A stretch of 64,000 nucleotides of DNA from an uncultured Anaerolineae bacterium (GTDB taxonomy: Bacteria; Chloroflexota; Anaerolineae; Promineifilales; Promineifilaceae). A program made the position numbers and the translations under genes. Shown piece after piece: positions 17,186 through 26,583 of this stretch. A model generated the notes under the pieces. It did no database searches. It was not told the DNA's origin and was given only the letters and a program-made list of their open reading frames with translations. The stretch is from positions 1 to 64,000 of the forward strand of contig CAJQMR010000014.1 of assembly GCA_905479495.1 (NCBI GenBank), read 5' to 3'. The stretch's first letter is position 1, and each line of letters starts with the position of its first letter.

Positions 17186-17446
17186 ATGTCGAAAAAGCCG
17201 AATTTAACCCAGCCAACAATCTATCAAATTAGAATTGGCGGTCAGCTTGGCGAGCAGTGGCAAACATGGTTTGCCCAAATGATTCTCACACAGGCGGATA
17301 ATGGCGACACCCTCTTAACTGGACCAGTCGTAGACCAGGCAGCGCTGCACGGCCTGCTGCGCAAGGTGCGCGACCTAGGTCTGCCCCTCATCTCCGTCAT
17401 TCAGATTCAATCAGGGCAGGCAGATGCACTGGATGCTTCATCGTGA
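17186..17446 (+). CDS. Small conserved protein, cassette copy 2
   Basis: An 86-residue paralogue of the protein at 8271. Shared features are YQIRIGGQLGEQWQTWF in the first half (compare the W-x-x-WF pattern in copy 1) and VVDQAALHGLLRKVRDLGLP in the second. The last ten residues (GQADALDASS) are unique. AAGGATAGAGA precedes the ATG. It is followed after 51 bases by a DUF4386 gene and then an MDR oxidoreductase gene, exactly as in copy 1. The function is undescribed as far as I know. Confidence 0.75.
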   Translation: MSKKPNLTQPTIYQIRIGGQLGEQWQTWFAQMILTQADNGDTLLTGPVVDQAALHGLLRKVRDLGLPLISVIQIQSGQADALDASS

Positions 17447-17497
17447 GCGGCTTCTCAAAAATTTTAATCACATGTTTTTGTTCAAAGGAGAAACAAA

Positions 17498-18211
17498 ATG
17501 AATTCCGTTAAAAAAACTGCACGTACAACAGGTGTCCTCTATCTGGCTATCTTTTTCGCCAACTTGTTTGTCTTCTTGTTCGTGAGTGGCAGCCTGAATG
17601 TAGCAGGCGATGCCACGGCAACGGCCGAAAACATCCGGGCCTCGGAATCGCTGTACCGCAGCGGCGTGGTGAGCTACCTCATTGTCTTTTTGAGTGAGAT
17701 TGGCACGACGATTCTGCTGTACAAATTGCTGGCACCAGTTAACAAGACCCTGTCTTTGCTGATGGTGACGACGCGGTTGATGCAAGCGGCCGTTCACGCC
17801 GCCAATCTGATCAACTTCATTTTCCCATTAATTCTGATCAACGGCGGCGATTACCTGGCCCCGTTTACACCTGACCAAATCAATTCCCTGGTGCTGTTGT
17901 TCACCGATGTGCACTATTACGGTGTGCTGGTTTCCGAAGCGTTCTTTGCCGTGAGTCTGTTCTTGCTCGGTTATCTGGTTTACAAATCCGAGCTATTCCC
18001 TGGCATTCTGGGCATCATGCTAGCGATTGCCGGGGCGGGCTATGTGCTGGACAGCTTTGGCATTTTCCTGATGCCCCAGCACCAGGCGCTTTTTGCCAAC
18101 ATCATGATTGCCCCGGCAATTATTGCTGAGCTGTCGTTCACGCTGTGGCTGCTCATCAAGGGCATTCGCACCCCGAAGACGGCAAGCCGCAAAGCGATAG
18201 CCACGGCCTAA
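17498..18211 (+). CDS. DUF4386 membrane protein, cassette copy 2
   Basis: A 237-residue protein with about six spans, paralogous to the one at 8526: ARTTGVLYLAIFFANLF at the start, YRSGVVSYLIVFLSEI and LLYKLLAPVNKTLSLLMV in the conserved core, and a similar C-terminal LSFTLWLLIKGI. AAGGAGAAAC lies before the ATG. It is placed between the small conserved gene and the MDR oxidoreductase gene. The family has no known activity. Confidence 0.88.
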   Translation: MNSVKKTARTTGVLYLAIFFANLFVFLFVSGSLNVAGDATATAENIRASESLYRSGVVSYLIVFLSEIGTTILLYKLLAPVNKTLSLLMVTTRLMQAAVHAANLINFIFPLILINGGDYLAPFTPDQINSLVLLFTDVHYYGVLVSEAFFAVSLFLLGYLVYKSELFPGILGIMLAIAGAGYVLDSFGIFLMPQHQALFANIMIAPAIIAELSFTLWLLIKGIRTPKTASRKAIATA

Positions 18212-18236
18212 TCCAATCGAATAGTAGTCTCAGGTA

Positions 18237-18273
18237 AGGCCAGCGCCCGCTAAGTTGAATCGGGCGCTGGCCT
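18237..18273. terminator. 13-bp GC-rich inverted repeat
   Basis: AGGCCAGCGCCCG (18237-18249) pairs perfectly with 18261-18273 over an 11-base loop, between the DUF4386 gene and the MDR gene of cassette 2. No U-tract follows, so it may attenuate transcription within the cassette or protect the message end. Confidence 0.5.
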
Positions 18274-18395
18274 GGCAAAATGACAGGGAATCTGAACGGA
18301 TGAGCAACATTCAAGTAGAGAAGACAGAGGATCGGCAGCAGCAAAACCTAAAATTTTTCAATTTTGGCGTTGGCGGCGAAGAAGGAGTTTTGGGC

Positions 18396-19364
18396 ATGAC
18401 TGAAAAAATGAAGGCAATCGTACACTCAAATTACGGCACACCGGATGTTTTGCAGCTCAGGGAAGTGGCAAAGCCGATGCCCAAGGCGGATGAGGTGCTG
18501 GTGAAGGTGGTGGCAACGGCCGTAAATCAAGCCGACAATCATCTCCTCAGCGGAATGCTGCGCTTTAGCACAGGCTTACTCAAACCCAAACACCCCATCC
18601 TTGGTTCGGATATTGCCGGGCGGGTGGCAGCGGTGGGCAAAAACGTGACGCAGTTTCAGCCAGGTGATGCGGTGTTTGGTGATTTGTCGGGGCACGGTCG
18701 TGGTGGGTTTGCCGAGTATGTGGCGGCCCCTGAGAGTGCTCTGGCGCTGAAGCCAGTCAATATCACCTTTGCCCAAGCAGCGGCTGTGCCGATGACGGCC
18801 GTTACCGCCTTACAAGGTTTACGCGACAAAGGACAAATTCAGGCAGGGCAAAAGGTCTTGATTAACGGTGCTTCTGGGGGTGTGGGCACATTTGCCGTGC
18901 AGATTGCGAAGGCGTTGGGTGCGGAGGTAACGGCCGTTGTCAGCACCAAAAAAATGAACATGGCTCGTTCCCTTGGGGCCAACCATGTACTCGATTACAC
19001 GCAGGAAGATTTTAGCCAAAACGGCCAGCGGTATGATCTCGTATTTGATACCGTAGGCAATCGCTCAGTGGCCGATTATCGGCAGGCGTTGCAGCCGCAA
19101 GGGGTTTTTGTGACCAGTGCCTTCCTTCTGGGACTTGTCTTCCAGAAGCCGTGGTTGGCAGTTACTGGCGGGCAGAAAATGAGTAACATGATGGCCAAGC
19201 CCAACAAAGCGGATCTGATATTTTTGGCAGAGCTGCTAAAAGCCGGAAAAATTGTCCCCGTTATCGACAGATGCTACCCGCTAAATGAGGCAGCCGAAGC
19301 GCTTCGTTATCTTGGCGAAGGGCACGCCAGGGGCAAGGTGATCATTACGATGCGTGACCAGTAA
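18396..19364 (+). CDS. Zinc-independent MDR oxidoreductase (quinone reductase-like), cassette copy 2
   Basis: A 322-residue paralogue of the enzyme at 9354, with MKAIVHSNYGTPDVLQLREV near the start, the cofactor motif INGASGGVGTFAVQIAK and VLDYTQEDF. No zinc-binding GHE is present. GAAGGAG eight bases before the ATG at 18396 fixes the start (MTEKMKAIV); the frame is open from 18255, and an ATG at 18300 is a less likely start. It closes cassette 2 and meets the penicillin-binding protein gene tail to tail, seven bases apart. The expected role is NAD(P)H-dependent reduction of quinones or enones. Confidence 0.9.
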   Translation: MTEKMKAIVHSNYGTPDVLQLREVAKPMPKADEVLVKVVATAVNQADNHLLSGMLRFSTGLLKPKHPILGSDIAGRVAAVGKNVTQFQPGDAVFGDLSGHGRGGFAEYVAAPESALALKPVNITFAQAAAVPMTAVTALQGLRDKGQIQAGQKVLINGASGGVGTFAVQIAKALGAEVTAVVSTKKMNMARSLGANHVLDYTQEDFSQNGQRYDLVFDTVGNRSVADYRQALQPQGVFVTSAFLLGLVFQKPWLAVTGGQKMSNMMAKPNKADLIFLAELLKAGKIVPVIDRCYPLNEAAEALRYLGEGHARGKVIITMRDQ

Positions 19365-19371
19365 GATTGGA

Positions 19372-21561
19372 CTAACCTTGCCAGGGGAAAGGCGTCACGG
19401 GGGTGATGCCATAATACAGTTCCACCAGGCGGCGGAAAAGCGGCGCAGAAACGGCCGAACCTTCCCCCCCATGTTCCAAGATGATGGCAATGGCAATTTC
19501 TGGCTGGTCAGCTGGCGCATAGCCTACAAACCAGGCGTGGGAATCGCCAGGCGGTGCTTCGGCCGTACCCGTTTTGCCGGCTACTTGCAGTGGCAAGCCG
19601 ACAAAGCGATGTGTGGCCGTACCGCTGGGATCATTGGCCACTTTCCACAAGCTGTTCTGCAGGATGGCTAAATTTTCTGGCGACAGTGGCAGTTCACCGT
19701 TGGCCTGTACTGGATAAGGTTCCTCCGGCGCACCAGCGCCAGCCCCAATGCGATCTATTAAGGTGGGGCGGTAGAGCGTGCCGCCGTTGGCTACAGCCGC
19801 AATGATGTTGGCCATTTGCAGCGGCGTCACCTGCACATCCCCCTGACCAATGCCCATATTAACGGCGTCACCGCGCACCCAACCTTCGCCCCGTTCGGCC
19901 AGCTTCCATTCTGGACTGGGCACGGTACCGCTGGCTTCTACCAGGCCCACGGCTCCCGTTGGCTGCCCCAGACCAAACTGGAGAGCCGTATTCGGGAAAA
20001 AGTTGGGGTCCATGGCGTCCATTTCGAACGCGGCGTCGTAAAAACAGGAGTTGCAGGACACAACCAGTGCCTGCTTAAGCGTAATGGTGCCATGCCCACC
20101 ATCTAACCAATCTACCTTCACGAAGTTATCCCCGAGGCGGCTCCAGGTGCCGGTGCTGGTGTAATACGTGTCTGGGGTATACAAGCCGCTGTTGATGGCC
20201 GCCGTGTAGGTCACAATTTTAAAGGTGGAGCCAGCGGGGTAGACGCCCTGCGCTGCCCGGTTCAGCAATGGGCGATCCGGATCGTTAAACGCGGCACCCA
20301 AAGCTACGGCCGAATCCTGAGCAAAGGGATCAAAAATGCGCGGATCGTAGCTGGGATAGCTGGCCATCGCCAAAATCTTGCCGGTGTTTACCTCCAGCAC
20401 CACGGTCGCACCCGCCCGGACAAAGCCTAACGACTGAATTGCTTCGGCCAGGGCTTGCTCAACGGCCGTTTGGTATTCCAAATCCAGCGTGGTGAAAATG
20501 CTGCGCGCCTGTTTTGGCTCCTGCTCTTGCACCGTGGTGATGTAATCCCCATTGGGACCCACCACGGACAGCGTACCGCCGCGCTCGCCGTTGAGATAAT
20601 CCTCGCCCCAGCGTTCCAGACCGGCTAGCCCGACAATTTCATCCCCGGCAAACCCTTGGGCCTGGTAGTCGGCCAGCTCCTCGGCGGGAATGTAGCCCGT
20701 GTAGCCAATAAGGTGCGGCGCAGCCCCCGAATCGGAGAAGAGGCGGGCCAGACGGGGCTTTGGCTCGGCCAACCCCTTGCCGATGAACGGCTGGATGGCC
20801 GGACCGTACTGCTGCATCGTTGCTTCGGTCACATCGCCAATGGGCCAATACCAGTCAGGCAAAGCGGGCGCATAAATTTCTTTAATTTCCTCTGGGGTTT
20901 GGTTGAGCATCGGGCTGAGGGCAGCCAGCATGGCCGGTTCATCTTCAATTTGGCCAGGAATGACACCCAGGGTGAGAATGGTGCCCTGGTAGGCCAACGC
21001 TTTGCCATTGCTGTCGTAGATATTGGCCCGCGCCGGAATGCGCTGCTGCATGACGAGTGTGTTGCCCCCAGCCAGCTCGGGCAAAATCAACCCTTCATCC
21101 CAGACAATGCCCCAACGGCCGTTTTCAAAAGCCAACGGCACCGTGTATTCGCGAACGATGGTGCCGACTGCGGCCGTTTGCCAGATGACCCGCACTTCCA
21201 TTTGCGCCGTGTTACCATCTTGCAGCGTGCCCAGCGCCTGGGTGGAAATGTCCGTGACGGTGGCGGTATCCATCGCCTCTTCATAGCGGGCCACAAAGGA
21301 AATATTGTCTACCAATGCCTGGCTGCTGGGAGTAAGCAAGCTGTACATGCCCAGATAATCGTTCAGCTCCCAGGCGCGATAAAAAGCCAAACCAAAGCCG
21401 TTGGCATCGTCGCTGGTAGGGATTTCTGTGGGGTGGGGCGTGTTGGTGGGCAGCGGCGTTAGCGTCACCAGTTCGCTGGAATCTTGAATGGGGGGAATGC
21501 CACCATCACCGCAAGCGACCAACAAAGTAAAAAAGAAGAGGAGCAGTAGATATTTTTTCAT
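19372..21561 (-). CDS. Penicillin-binding protein (class B transpeptidase), lipoprotein with MecA-like N-domain
   Basis: A 729-residue peptidoglycan DD-transpeptidase. The N-terminus is a lipoprotein signal (FFFTLLVAC, lipidated Cys17) instead of the usual membrane span. Residues about 45-155 form an NTF2-like MecA N-terminal domain, about 170-350 the dimerisation domain, and the rest the transpeptidase with AGSTFKIVTY (SxxK, Ser near 443), VVSCNSCFY (SxN, Asn near 503) and AGKTGTAEAP (KTG near 663). All catalytic motifs are intact, so it should bind beta-lactams. The MecA-like domain is known from PBP2a-type proteins, but lipoprotein anchoring differs from those. It is a single gene with its own upstream region. 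Confidence 0.92.
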   Translation of the reverse strand: MKKYLLLLFFFTLLVACGDGGIPPIQDSSELVTLTPLPTNTPHPTEIPTSDDANGFGLAFYRAWELNDYLGMYSLLTPSSQALVDNISFVARYEEAMDTATVTDISTQALGTLQDGNTAQMEVRVIWQTAAVGTIVREYTVPLAFENGRWGIVWDEGLILPELAGGNTLVMQQRIPARANIYDSNGKALAYQGTILTLGVIPGQIEDEPAMLAALSPMLNQTPEEIKEIYAPALPDWYWPIGDVTEATMQQYGPAIQPFIGKGLAEPKPRLARLFSDSGAAPHLIGYTGYIPAEELADYQAQGFAGDEIVGLAGLERWGEDYLNGERGGTLSVVGPNGDYITTVQEQEPKQARSIFTTLDLEYQTAVEQALAEAIQSLGFVRAGATVVLEVNTGKILAMASYPSYDPRIFDPFAQDSAVALGAAFNDPDRPLLNRAAQGVYPAGSTFKIVTYTAAINSGLYTPDTYYTSTGTWSRLGDNFVKVDWLDGGHGTITLKQALVVSCNSCFYDAAFEMDAMDPNFFPNTALQFGLGQPTGAVGLVEASGTVPSPEWKLAERGEGWVRGDAVNMGIGQGDVQVTPLQMANIIAAVANGGTLYRPTLIDRIGAGAGAPEEPYPVQANGELPLSPENLAILQNSLWKVANDPSGTATHRFVGLPLQVAGKTGTAEAPPGDSHAWFVGYAPADQPEIAIAIILEHGGEGSAVSAPLFRRLVELYYGITPVTPFPWQG

Positions 21562-21886
21562 AGGTAAGCATGAATTATAGCTGAGTCTGGGGCAGACAAA
21601 AAAGGATAAGAGGATACTTACGGCCGTTTCTTATCTTTATTGGTTTTGGTTATACCTTCCATAATTAATGGTAATAAATGTCACAGACCTTCGATGACAT
21701 TTGGTACTCCAGTACTACATAAAAATTCTATAAAGTTTTTTTAGAATCTTTTTAGCGACTTGTCAGTGCCTAAATATCAAATCATTGTGGTTTTTGATGG
21801 CGGTTGTTGGATTTATCACCGTCTACCTGGGAGAAAAAGCTGCACTTGTTTTCAGCATTGACCTCACATTACAGGAGTGTTTTACC
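21562..21886. other. Divergent intergenic region between PBP and multicopper oxidase genes
   Basis: This 325-base AT-rich stretch separates two divergently read genes. It holds one ACGGCCGT (near 21621-21628), a GTAC-TCCA-GTAC small palindrome near 21705 and an ATTCTA/TAGAAT inverted repeat around 21727-21749. TTGTCA with a 17-base gap to a poor -10 lies near 21760. I see no convincing gene or promoter. Confidence 0.4.
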
Positions 21887-23902
21887 ATGATTAATAGGCG
21901 GGAATTTTTTAAGTTAGCTGGTGCTACCAGTGCCGCTATGATGATTGCCAGGATGCGTTGGGCTGGCGTTTTGGCTGATACGGCCGCTGCGAGCTTAAGC
22001 GATCCGGCAGTACAGCCCAAATTTATTAATGTTGTTCCAGATGCAATGGCCCCTAGCTTCATGTACATCCCCGACAAACAAAATAAAAATAAAAAATCAT
22101 TTACCGTTGGTGTAGGTCCATCTGTGCAACAAACGGGCCTTGTTGATGGCTCCGGCGCATTGTTGTCAACGCCCGTTTGGGGATATGGTCAGGATGGCGT
22201 TTATACATGGCCAGGAAAAACTTTTGAGATTCAGAGCGGTGACAAATTAGAAGTTAACTGGACGAATGATTTGATGGGAATCACCGAGCATCTGCTACCT
22301 GTTGATACATCATTGCATTGGGCTTATAGCTTACCAGGCTACGAGCTTAACAGCATTGCTGCAGACGGCGTGCCTGTTGTGCCCCATTTACATGGCGGGC
22401 ACACAAATTTCCAATTTGATGGCAACCCTGAGTATTTCTTTAGCCCGGGATTTTCTGTTCTTGGCCCACGCTGGATGGACGCGAAGTACAGCTACAAAAA
22501 TGATCAGCCTGCTGGTAATCTCTGGTATCACGATCATGCTTTGGGCATTACCCGGCTCAATGTTTATGCGGGGTTGGCTGGTTTCTACTTTGTGCGTGAT
22601 GCTGTGGATACTGGCAAGCCGGATAATCCCTTAGGCTTACCTGCCTGGCCCTATGAAAAAGCTTATGCGATTCAGGATCGGATGTTCTACGATGACGGCC
22701 GTCTTTTCTATCCTGCCTTCCCTGGGGACCCGTTTTATGATGATTTCATAACGGGTGAAGGGGCTGTGCTGCCACCAGATTTATTCCCCGATGGTGGGCC
22801 TACCGCGCTGGCTGAGTTCTTTGGGGATCACATGGTGGTGAACGGTTTGATTTGGCCAAAAGAAAATGTTGAGCCGCGCCATTACCGGCTGCATTTGTTA
22901 AATGGCACCGATAGCCGCTTTATGGTGGTTCGGTTCCGTCTGGCTGCAGCACCTGATGCAATGGATTTGGAGGGTGCAGGAGCGCCGTTGCCATTTTATG
23001 TTGTTGGCAGTGATCAGGGCTTGGCATCTTCTGCAACCCCGACAGATGTTCTCTTGTCTGAGCCGGGAAGCCGCTACGATATTGTCTTTGACTTCTCACA
23101 GGTTCCAGCCGGTTCACGCGTGATTATGGAAAACCTGGGTGGGGATGCTCCCTTTGGTGGTGTTTTTGGTGATGATCTCGATCCAGATGAGGATTTCTTC
23201 CCCAATCGCCAGACGGATCGGATCATGGCGTTTGATGTGACGGTTCCTTTGGATACGGCCGTTCCAGATAACTTTAATGGCGCTACCTTTGTTGGGCCGT
23301 ACACATTGAACCCCAAGCCGGTGGATCGCGTGCGCAAAGTTGCCTTGTTTGAAGGAATGGACGAGTTTGGGCGTCTGCAACCTCTGTTGGGCACTGCCGA
23401 ACCGGCTACGGATTATTTAGGTAATCCAATAAACTGGCCCGCAACGTCAGCTTATGCAAATGCAGGTCTGGTTGGCCCCATGCAAGGGTCTATTGCCTGG
23501 CACAGCCCTACTACCGAAAATCCAGCCCTGGGTTCCACTGAAATCTGGGAAATCTATAATGCGACAGGTGATGCCCACCCGGTTCATCTGCATTTGGTGC
23601 ATTTTGATGTTGTAGATCGACAAGAGTTTACGGCTAATGTGATTACCCAGCCCGTAGTGCAGCACAATGGTCTGCAAGGTACAGGTTTCCGTCTGGAAAA
23701 CATTGTGCTAGGGGCAATGGTGCCTCAACCCGCGGGGTATGTGGAAAACACACCCAAAGATATGGTTACTGCACTGCCTGATCAGGTGACACGTATTAAG
23801 ATGACTTTTGATAAGCCGGGTCGCTACGTCTGGCACTGCCACATTTTGTCCCATGAGGATCATGAGATGATGCGCGTCTTGCATGTGGGTCCGGGTGCCT
23901 GA
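21887..23902 (+). CDS. Tat-exported multicopper oxidase
   Basis: A 671-residue copper oxidase. The start at 21887 (MINRREFFKLAG) follows ACAGGAG and gives a twin-arginine signal, RREFFKL followed by a short Ala/Met hydrophobic region, so the protein is exported folded. Copper-ligand motifs are all present: PHLHGGHTN, WYHDHALGITRLN, HPVHLHLVHFD and the C-terminal WHCHILSHEDHEMM, with Cys and axial Met of the type 1 site. Family members oxidise Mn(II), Cu(I), bilirubin or phenols; the size and the DMALGI-like region do not decide which. A strong terminator follows, so it is monocistronic. Confidence 0.93.
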   Translation: MINRREFFKLAGATSAAMMIARMRWAGVLADTAAASLSDPAVQPKFINVVPDAMAPSFMYIPDKQNKNKKSFTVGVGPSVQQTGLVDGSGALLSTPVWGYGQDGVYTWPGKTFEIQSGDKLEVNWTNDLMGITEHLLPVDTSLHWAYSLPGYELNSIAADGVPVVPHLHGGHTNFQFDGNPEYFFSPGFSVLGPRWMDAKYSYKNDQPAGNLWYHDHALGITRLNVYAGLAGFYFVRDAVDTGKPDNPLGLPAWPYEKAYAIQDRMFYDDGRLFYPAFPGDPFYDDFITGEGAVLPPDLFPDGGPTALAEFFGDHMVVNGLIWPKENVEPRHYRLHLLNGTDSRFMVVRFRLAAAPDAMDLEGAGAPLPFYVVGSDQGLASSATPTDVLLSEPGSRYDIVFDFSQVPAGSRVIMENLGGDAPFGGVFGDDLDPDEDFFPNRQTDRIMAFDVTVPLDTAVPDNFNGATFVGPYTLNPKPVDRVRKVALFEGMDEFGRLQPLLGTAEPATDYLGNPINWPATSAYANAGLVGPMQGSIAWHSPTTENPALGSTEIWEIYNATGDAHPVHLHLVHFDVVDRQEFTANVITQPVVQHNGLQGTGFRLENIVLGAMVPQPAGYVENTPKDMVTALPDQVTRIKMTFDKPGRYVWHCHILSHEDHEMMRVLHVGPGA

Positions 23903-23937
23903 TAGCCTGTTAACATTTGCGTAGGGAAAATAGCCAG

Positions 23938-23974
23938 CACCTGTTGCCAATAGAAATGGCAACAGGTGTTTTTT
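23938..23974 (+). terminator. Rho-independent terminator after multicopper oxidase gene
   Basis: CACCTGTTGCCA (23938-23949) pairs perfectly with 23957-23968, followed by six T (23969-23974). Confidence 0.92.
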
Positions 23975-24241
23975 GCAAATTCTCCAGTGACTGACGGTTA
24001 AAGAATTCATAACAACTTATTTATCAACGGCTGGAGGAAAAGGTTGTCGATGTACTGATGGGGTGATTGGGGTGCGTTCTGCCAAATTTGCTTATGAGGG
24101 CGAAACGTGAAAGTTATGATGAAAATCATGTGAGTTTGATGCTGGAATTTACTGTTGGGTGGCGTGGCGTTTTGAGTAAGCTGTAAGCATACGTGGACCG
24201 GGTTTATGATAGCAAGCTGCTAGGCTTGCAGGAGGCGAATG
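23975..24241. other. Intergenic region with no visible gene
   Basis: Together with the terminator this makes a gap of about 340 bases. I see no coding frame with a ribosome site, no ACGGCCGT and no hairpin. The last bases (AGGAGG at 24230-24235) are the ribosome site of the next gene. Confidence 0.5.
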
Positions 24242-24643
24242 ATGAAGGTCAGATACGCTTTAATCGTCGATGTCCTGGTTTTGCTAGCCGTTGCCATTGG
24301 CTGCTTTTTTGATATGAGATGGGTACACAATATGCTGGGCATTTACCATGCCCCGGATTCTGTCTTTTTCTGCCAGCTGTTGGGTGCGGCCATTTTTGGT
24401 CTGGCGCTGCAAAATTGGCTGGTGCGCAAGGTTGATGATTTGGAGAGGCTGCGCATTATTTTGTTGGCCAATTTTGTAGGGCATGGTGCGGCATTTCTTA
24501 TCATTCTGGCCAATAAACTGAACGGTGCTGGGGATGTCACCGCCTGGCTCGCGGTTGGTTATACATTAATTGCCACGTTGTTGTTTGGCTACTTTTTAGA
24601 CCGGCCTCGGTTGCAATCTCAATCTCAATCTCGCCACGCCTGA
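24242..24643 (+). CDS. Four-span membrane protein of unknown function
   Basis: A 133-residue protein with about four hydrophobic segments, starting MKVRYALIVDVLVLLAVAIG. Two adjacent ATGs exist (24239 and 24242); the strong AGGAGG at 24230-24235 is better spaced for 24242. The tail contains a hexanucleotide repeat (CAATCT three times, 24614-24631) encoding Gln-Ser units, so its end may vary in length. The stop is directly followed by an ACGGCCGT copy at 24644. I do not recognise a family with certainty. Confidence 0.7.
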   Translation: MKVRYALIVDVLVLLAVAIGCFFDMRWVHNMLGIYHAPDSVFFCQLLGAAIFGLALQNWLVRKVDDLERLRIILLANFVGHGAAFLIILANKLNGAGDVTAWLAVGYTLIATLLFGYFLDRPRLQSQSQSRHA

Positions 24644-24770
24644 ACGGCCGTATCCTTCATCATTATGAAACAACCATGCAGATGGGACGCTCGTCGTCAT
24701 TTGCATGGTTGCTTGCTGGTAGGTGGCCTGGTGTTTGGGAAACGGCCGTTTGGCTCCACGAGGTAATTCC

Positions 24771-25223
24771 ATGAAGCCCCTGCAAATTTTCTCCCATTGG
24801 CAGCAAATACATGCCGATCTTCTCGCTGTCCTTGATAAATTCGATGATGAAGCGTTGGCCTTCGTCCCTTTTGCTGGATCCTGGCCGGTAGGTCGCCTGA
24901 TGCTGCATATTGCCGATGCCGAAGAAGGCTGGTTTCGTTACGCTGTCAGGCGGGAGCTGGATCAATGGCCAGAACCGTATCAACTTGAAGATTATCCCAC
25001 AATAAGCGCTATAAAATCCGTGCTAATTGCTGTACATGAACAAACGGAAGCGTATTTAGAATCATTAACCGAGGCAGACTTGACGCAGATCATTGAACTG
25101 CCGTGGGGTGAAAGCGCGCCAATGCTGTGGATCGTTTGGCATGTGGTAGAACATGAAATTCACCATCGTGGTGAACTCTCTTTTATTCTTGGCCTTTTGG
25201 GCCGGGAAGGGTTAGACGTTTAG
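24771..25223 (+). CDS. DinB-like four-helix-bundle protein
   Basis: A 150-residue DinB/YfiT-family protein. The family folds as a four-helix bundle and usually binds a metal with three histidines; here LMLHIADAEEGW and VEHEIHHRGELSFIL supply them, the second being the typical C-terminal HxxHHRG. GAGGT before the ATG at 24771 sets the start. Members act as thiol-dependent transferases or damage-response proteins of unclear activity. It is monocistronic or the first of a loose plus-strand group. Confidence 0.9.
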   Translation: MKPLQIFSHWQQIHADLLAVLDKFDDEALAFVPFAGSWPVGRLMLHIADAEEGWFRYAVRRELDQWPEPYQLEDYPTISAIKSVLIAVHEQTEAYLESLTEADLTQIIELPWGESAPMLWIVWHVVEHEIHHRGELSFILGLLGREGLDV

Positions 25224-25329
25224 TTCATTCCATCTTCCTATAAATGGTGAAGCAGATTCGCCTAAATTCCCCGAACGTGATAGAAAAACAAATAGAAATT
25301 CTACTAAAAAATCGGTTAAGGAAGGTCGC

Positions 25330-26583
25330 ATGAACCGTACAACATTTGCTTCAATTTTGCAGGAACATTTTACGCTTAATCTGCCAGACTATTTGGCTAC
25401 GCTGCGGCAGATGGTAGACATTAACAGCTTCACCGCTTACGCGGCAGGGGTAAATGAATTGGGTCGGATGACGGCCACGCTGTTTGCTCAGCTGGGGTTT
25501 GAGGCTGAATTTGTTCAGTCAGCTATTCCTCACTACGGTAAACATTTGGTGCTGACGCGAAACGGCCGTACCCAGCAAACCATTGGCCTCGTCTCCCATC
25601 TGGATACCGTTTTCCCCGCCGAGGAAGAAGCGCGCAATAATTTTTCTTGGCGTGAAGAAGGTGAACGTATCTATGGACCGGGTACCGTCGATATCAAAGG
25701 TGGTACGGTGCTTATCTACATGATGCTGGATGCCTTATGCACGCATGCGCCAGAACAGTTTGAGGCAGTCAACTGGGTTATTCTGGTCGATGCTTCTGAA
25801 GAGGCTGAGGCAGAGGATTTTGGTCGGCTGTGCATCGATCGACTGGAAGGGCCAAATACACTGGCCTGCCTCATCTTTGAAGGGGGCAGCAAGGTGGAAG
25901 ACACGTACCAGGTGGTTGTGGCCCGTAAAGGTATGGCCATCTTCCAAGTAAAAACGGAAGGGCGTGCTTCCCACGCTGGCAGTTTCCACCCGAACGGAGC
26001 CAATGCCGTGGTGCAGATGGCCCACACTATATTGAAGCTGGCAGCTATCACCGATTACAGCCGGGATGTGACGGTCAATGTAGGCACGATGCGTGGTGGC
26101 GTGGTTACCAATCGCGTTCCTCACGAAGCGGAATCCTGGCTGGAAATGCGCACGTTTAAGCCAGAGGTTTTTGCTGAAACGGTGGAGCGGATTTTGGGGC
26201 AAAATGGTGAGGCGGATGTGGTTAGTTCTGTCGATGGTTACAGCTGCTCCGTTGATGTGAACCTATACCGCAAAACGCCACCCTGGGCGCGCAATGAAGC
26301 TACTGACCACCTGTTTGAAGTGTGGCGTGAAGCTGGGGCCGAATTGGGTTTTACGGTGCTGCCGGAGGAGCGGGGCGGGTTGAGTGATGGCAATCATTTT
26401 TGGCAGCGCATCCCATCTCTGGATGGGTTAGGGCCATCGGGCGGCAATGCTCACTGCTCGGAGCGCAGTGAGGATGGCAGCAAGGACCAGGAGTTCGTCT
26501 TGGTAAGTTCATTTGTGCCGAAAGCGACGCTGAATACGATGGCAGTCTTACAGTTAATCGGGGCGTTTGATGAATCGTCGTAA
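25330..26583 (+). CDS. M20-family metallopeptidase (carboxypeptidase G2-like)
   Basis: A 417-residue di-zinc peptidase. Metal and catalytic motifs are visible in order: VSHLDTVFP (His and catalytic Asp), GPGTVDIKGG (bridging Asp), DASEEAEAE (catalytic Glu), the dimerisation-domain HAGSFHPNGANAV, and a C-terminal SDGNHFW plus GPSGGNAHCSE. The layout matches glutamate carboxypeptidase/acetylornithine deacetylase relatives that remove C-terminal acidic residues or acyl groups from amino acids. AAGGAAGG precedes the start. Its end overlaps the start of the alpha/beta hydrolase gene. The natural substrate is unknown. Confidence 0.9.
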   Translation: MNRTTFASILQEHFTLNLPDYLATLRQMVDINSFTAYAAGVNELGRMTATLFAQLGFEAEFVQSAIPHYGKHLVLTRNGRTQQTIGLVSHLDTVFPAEEEARNNFSWREEGERIYGPGTVDIKGGTVLIYMMLDALCTHAPEQFEAVNWVILVDASEEAEAEDFGRLCIDRLEGPNTLACLIFEGGSKVEDTYQVVVARKGMAIFQVKTEGRASHAGSFHPNGANAVVQMAHTILKLAAITDYSRDVTVNVGTMRGGVVTNRVPHEAESWLEMRTFKPEVFAETVERILGQNGEADVVSSVDGYSCSVDVNLYRKTPPWARNEATDHLFEVWREAGAELGFTVLPEERGGLSDGNHFWQRIPSLDGLGPSGGNAHCSERSEDGSKDQEFVLVSSFVPKATLNTMAVLQLIGAFDESS

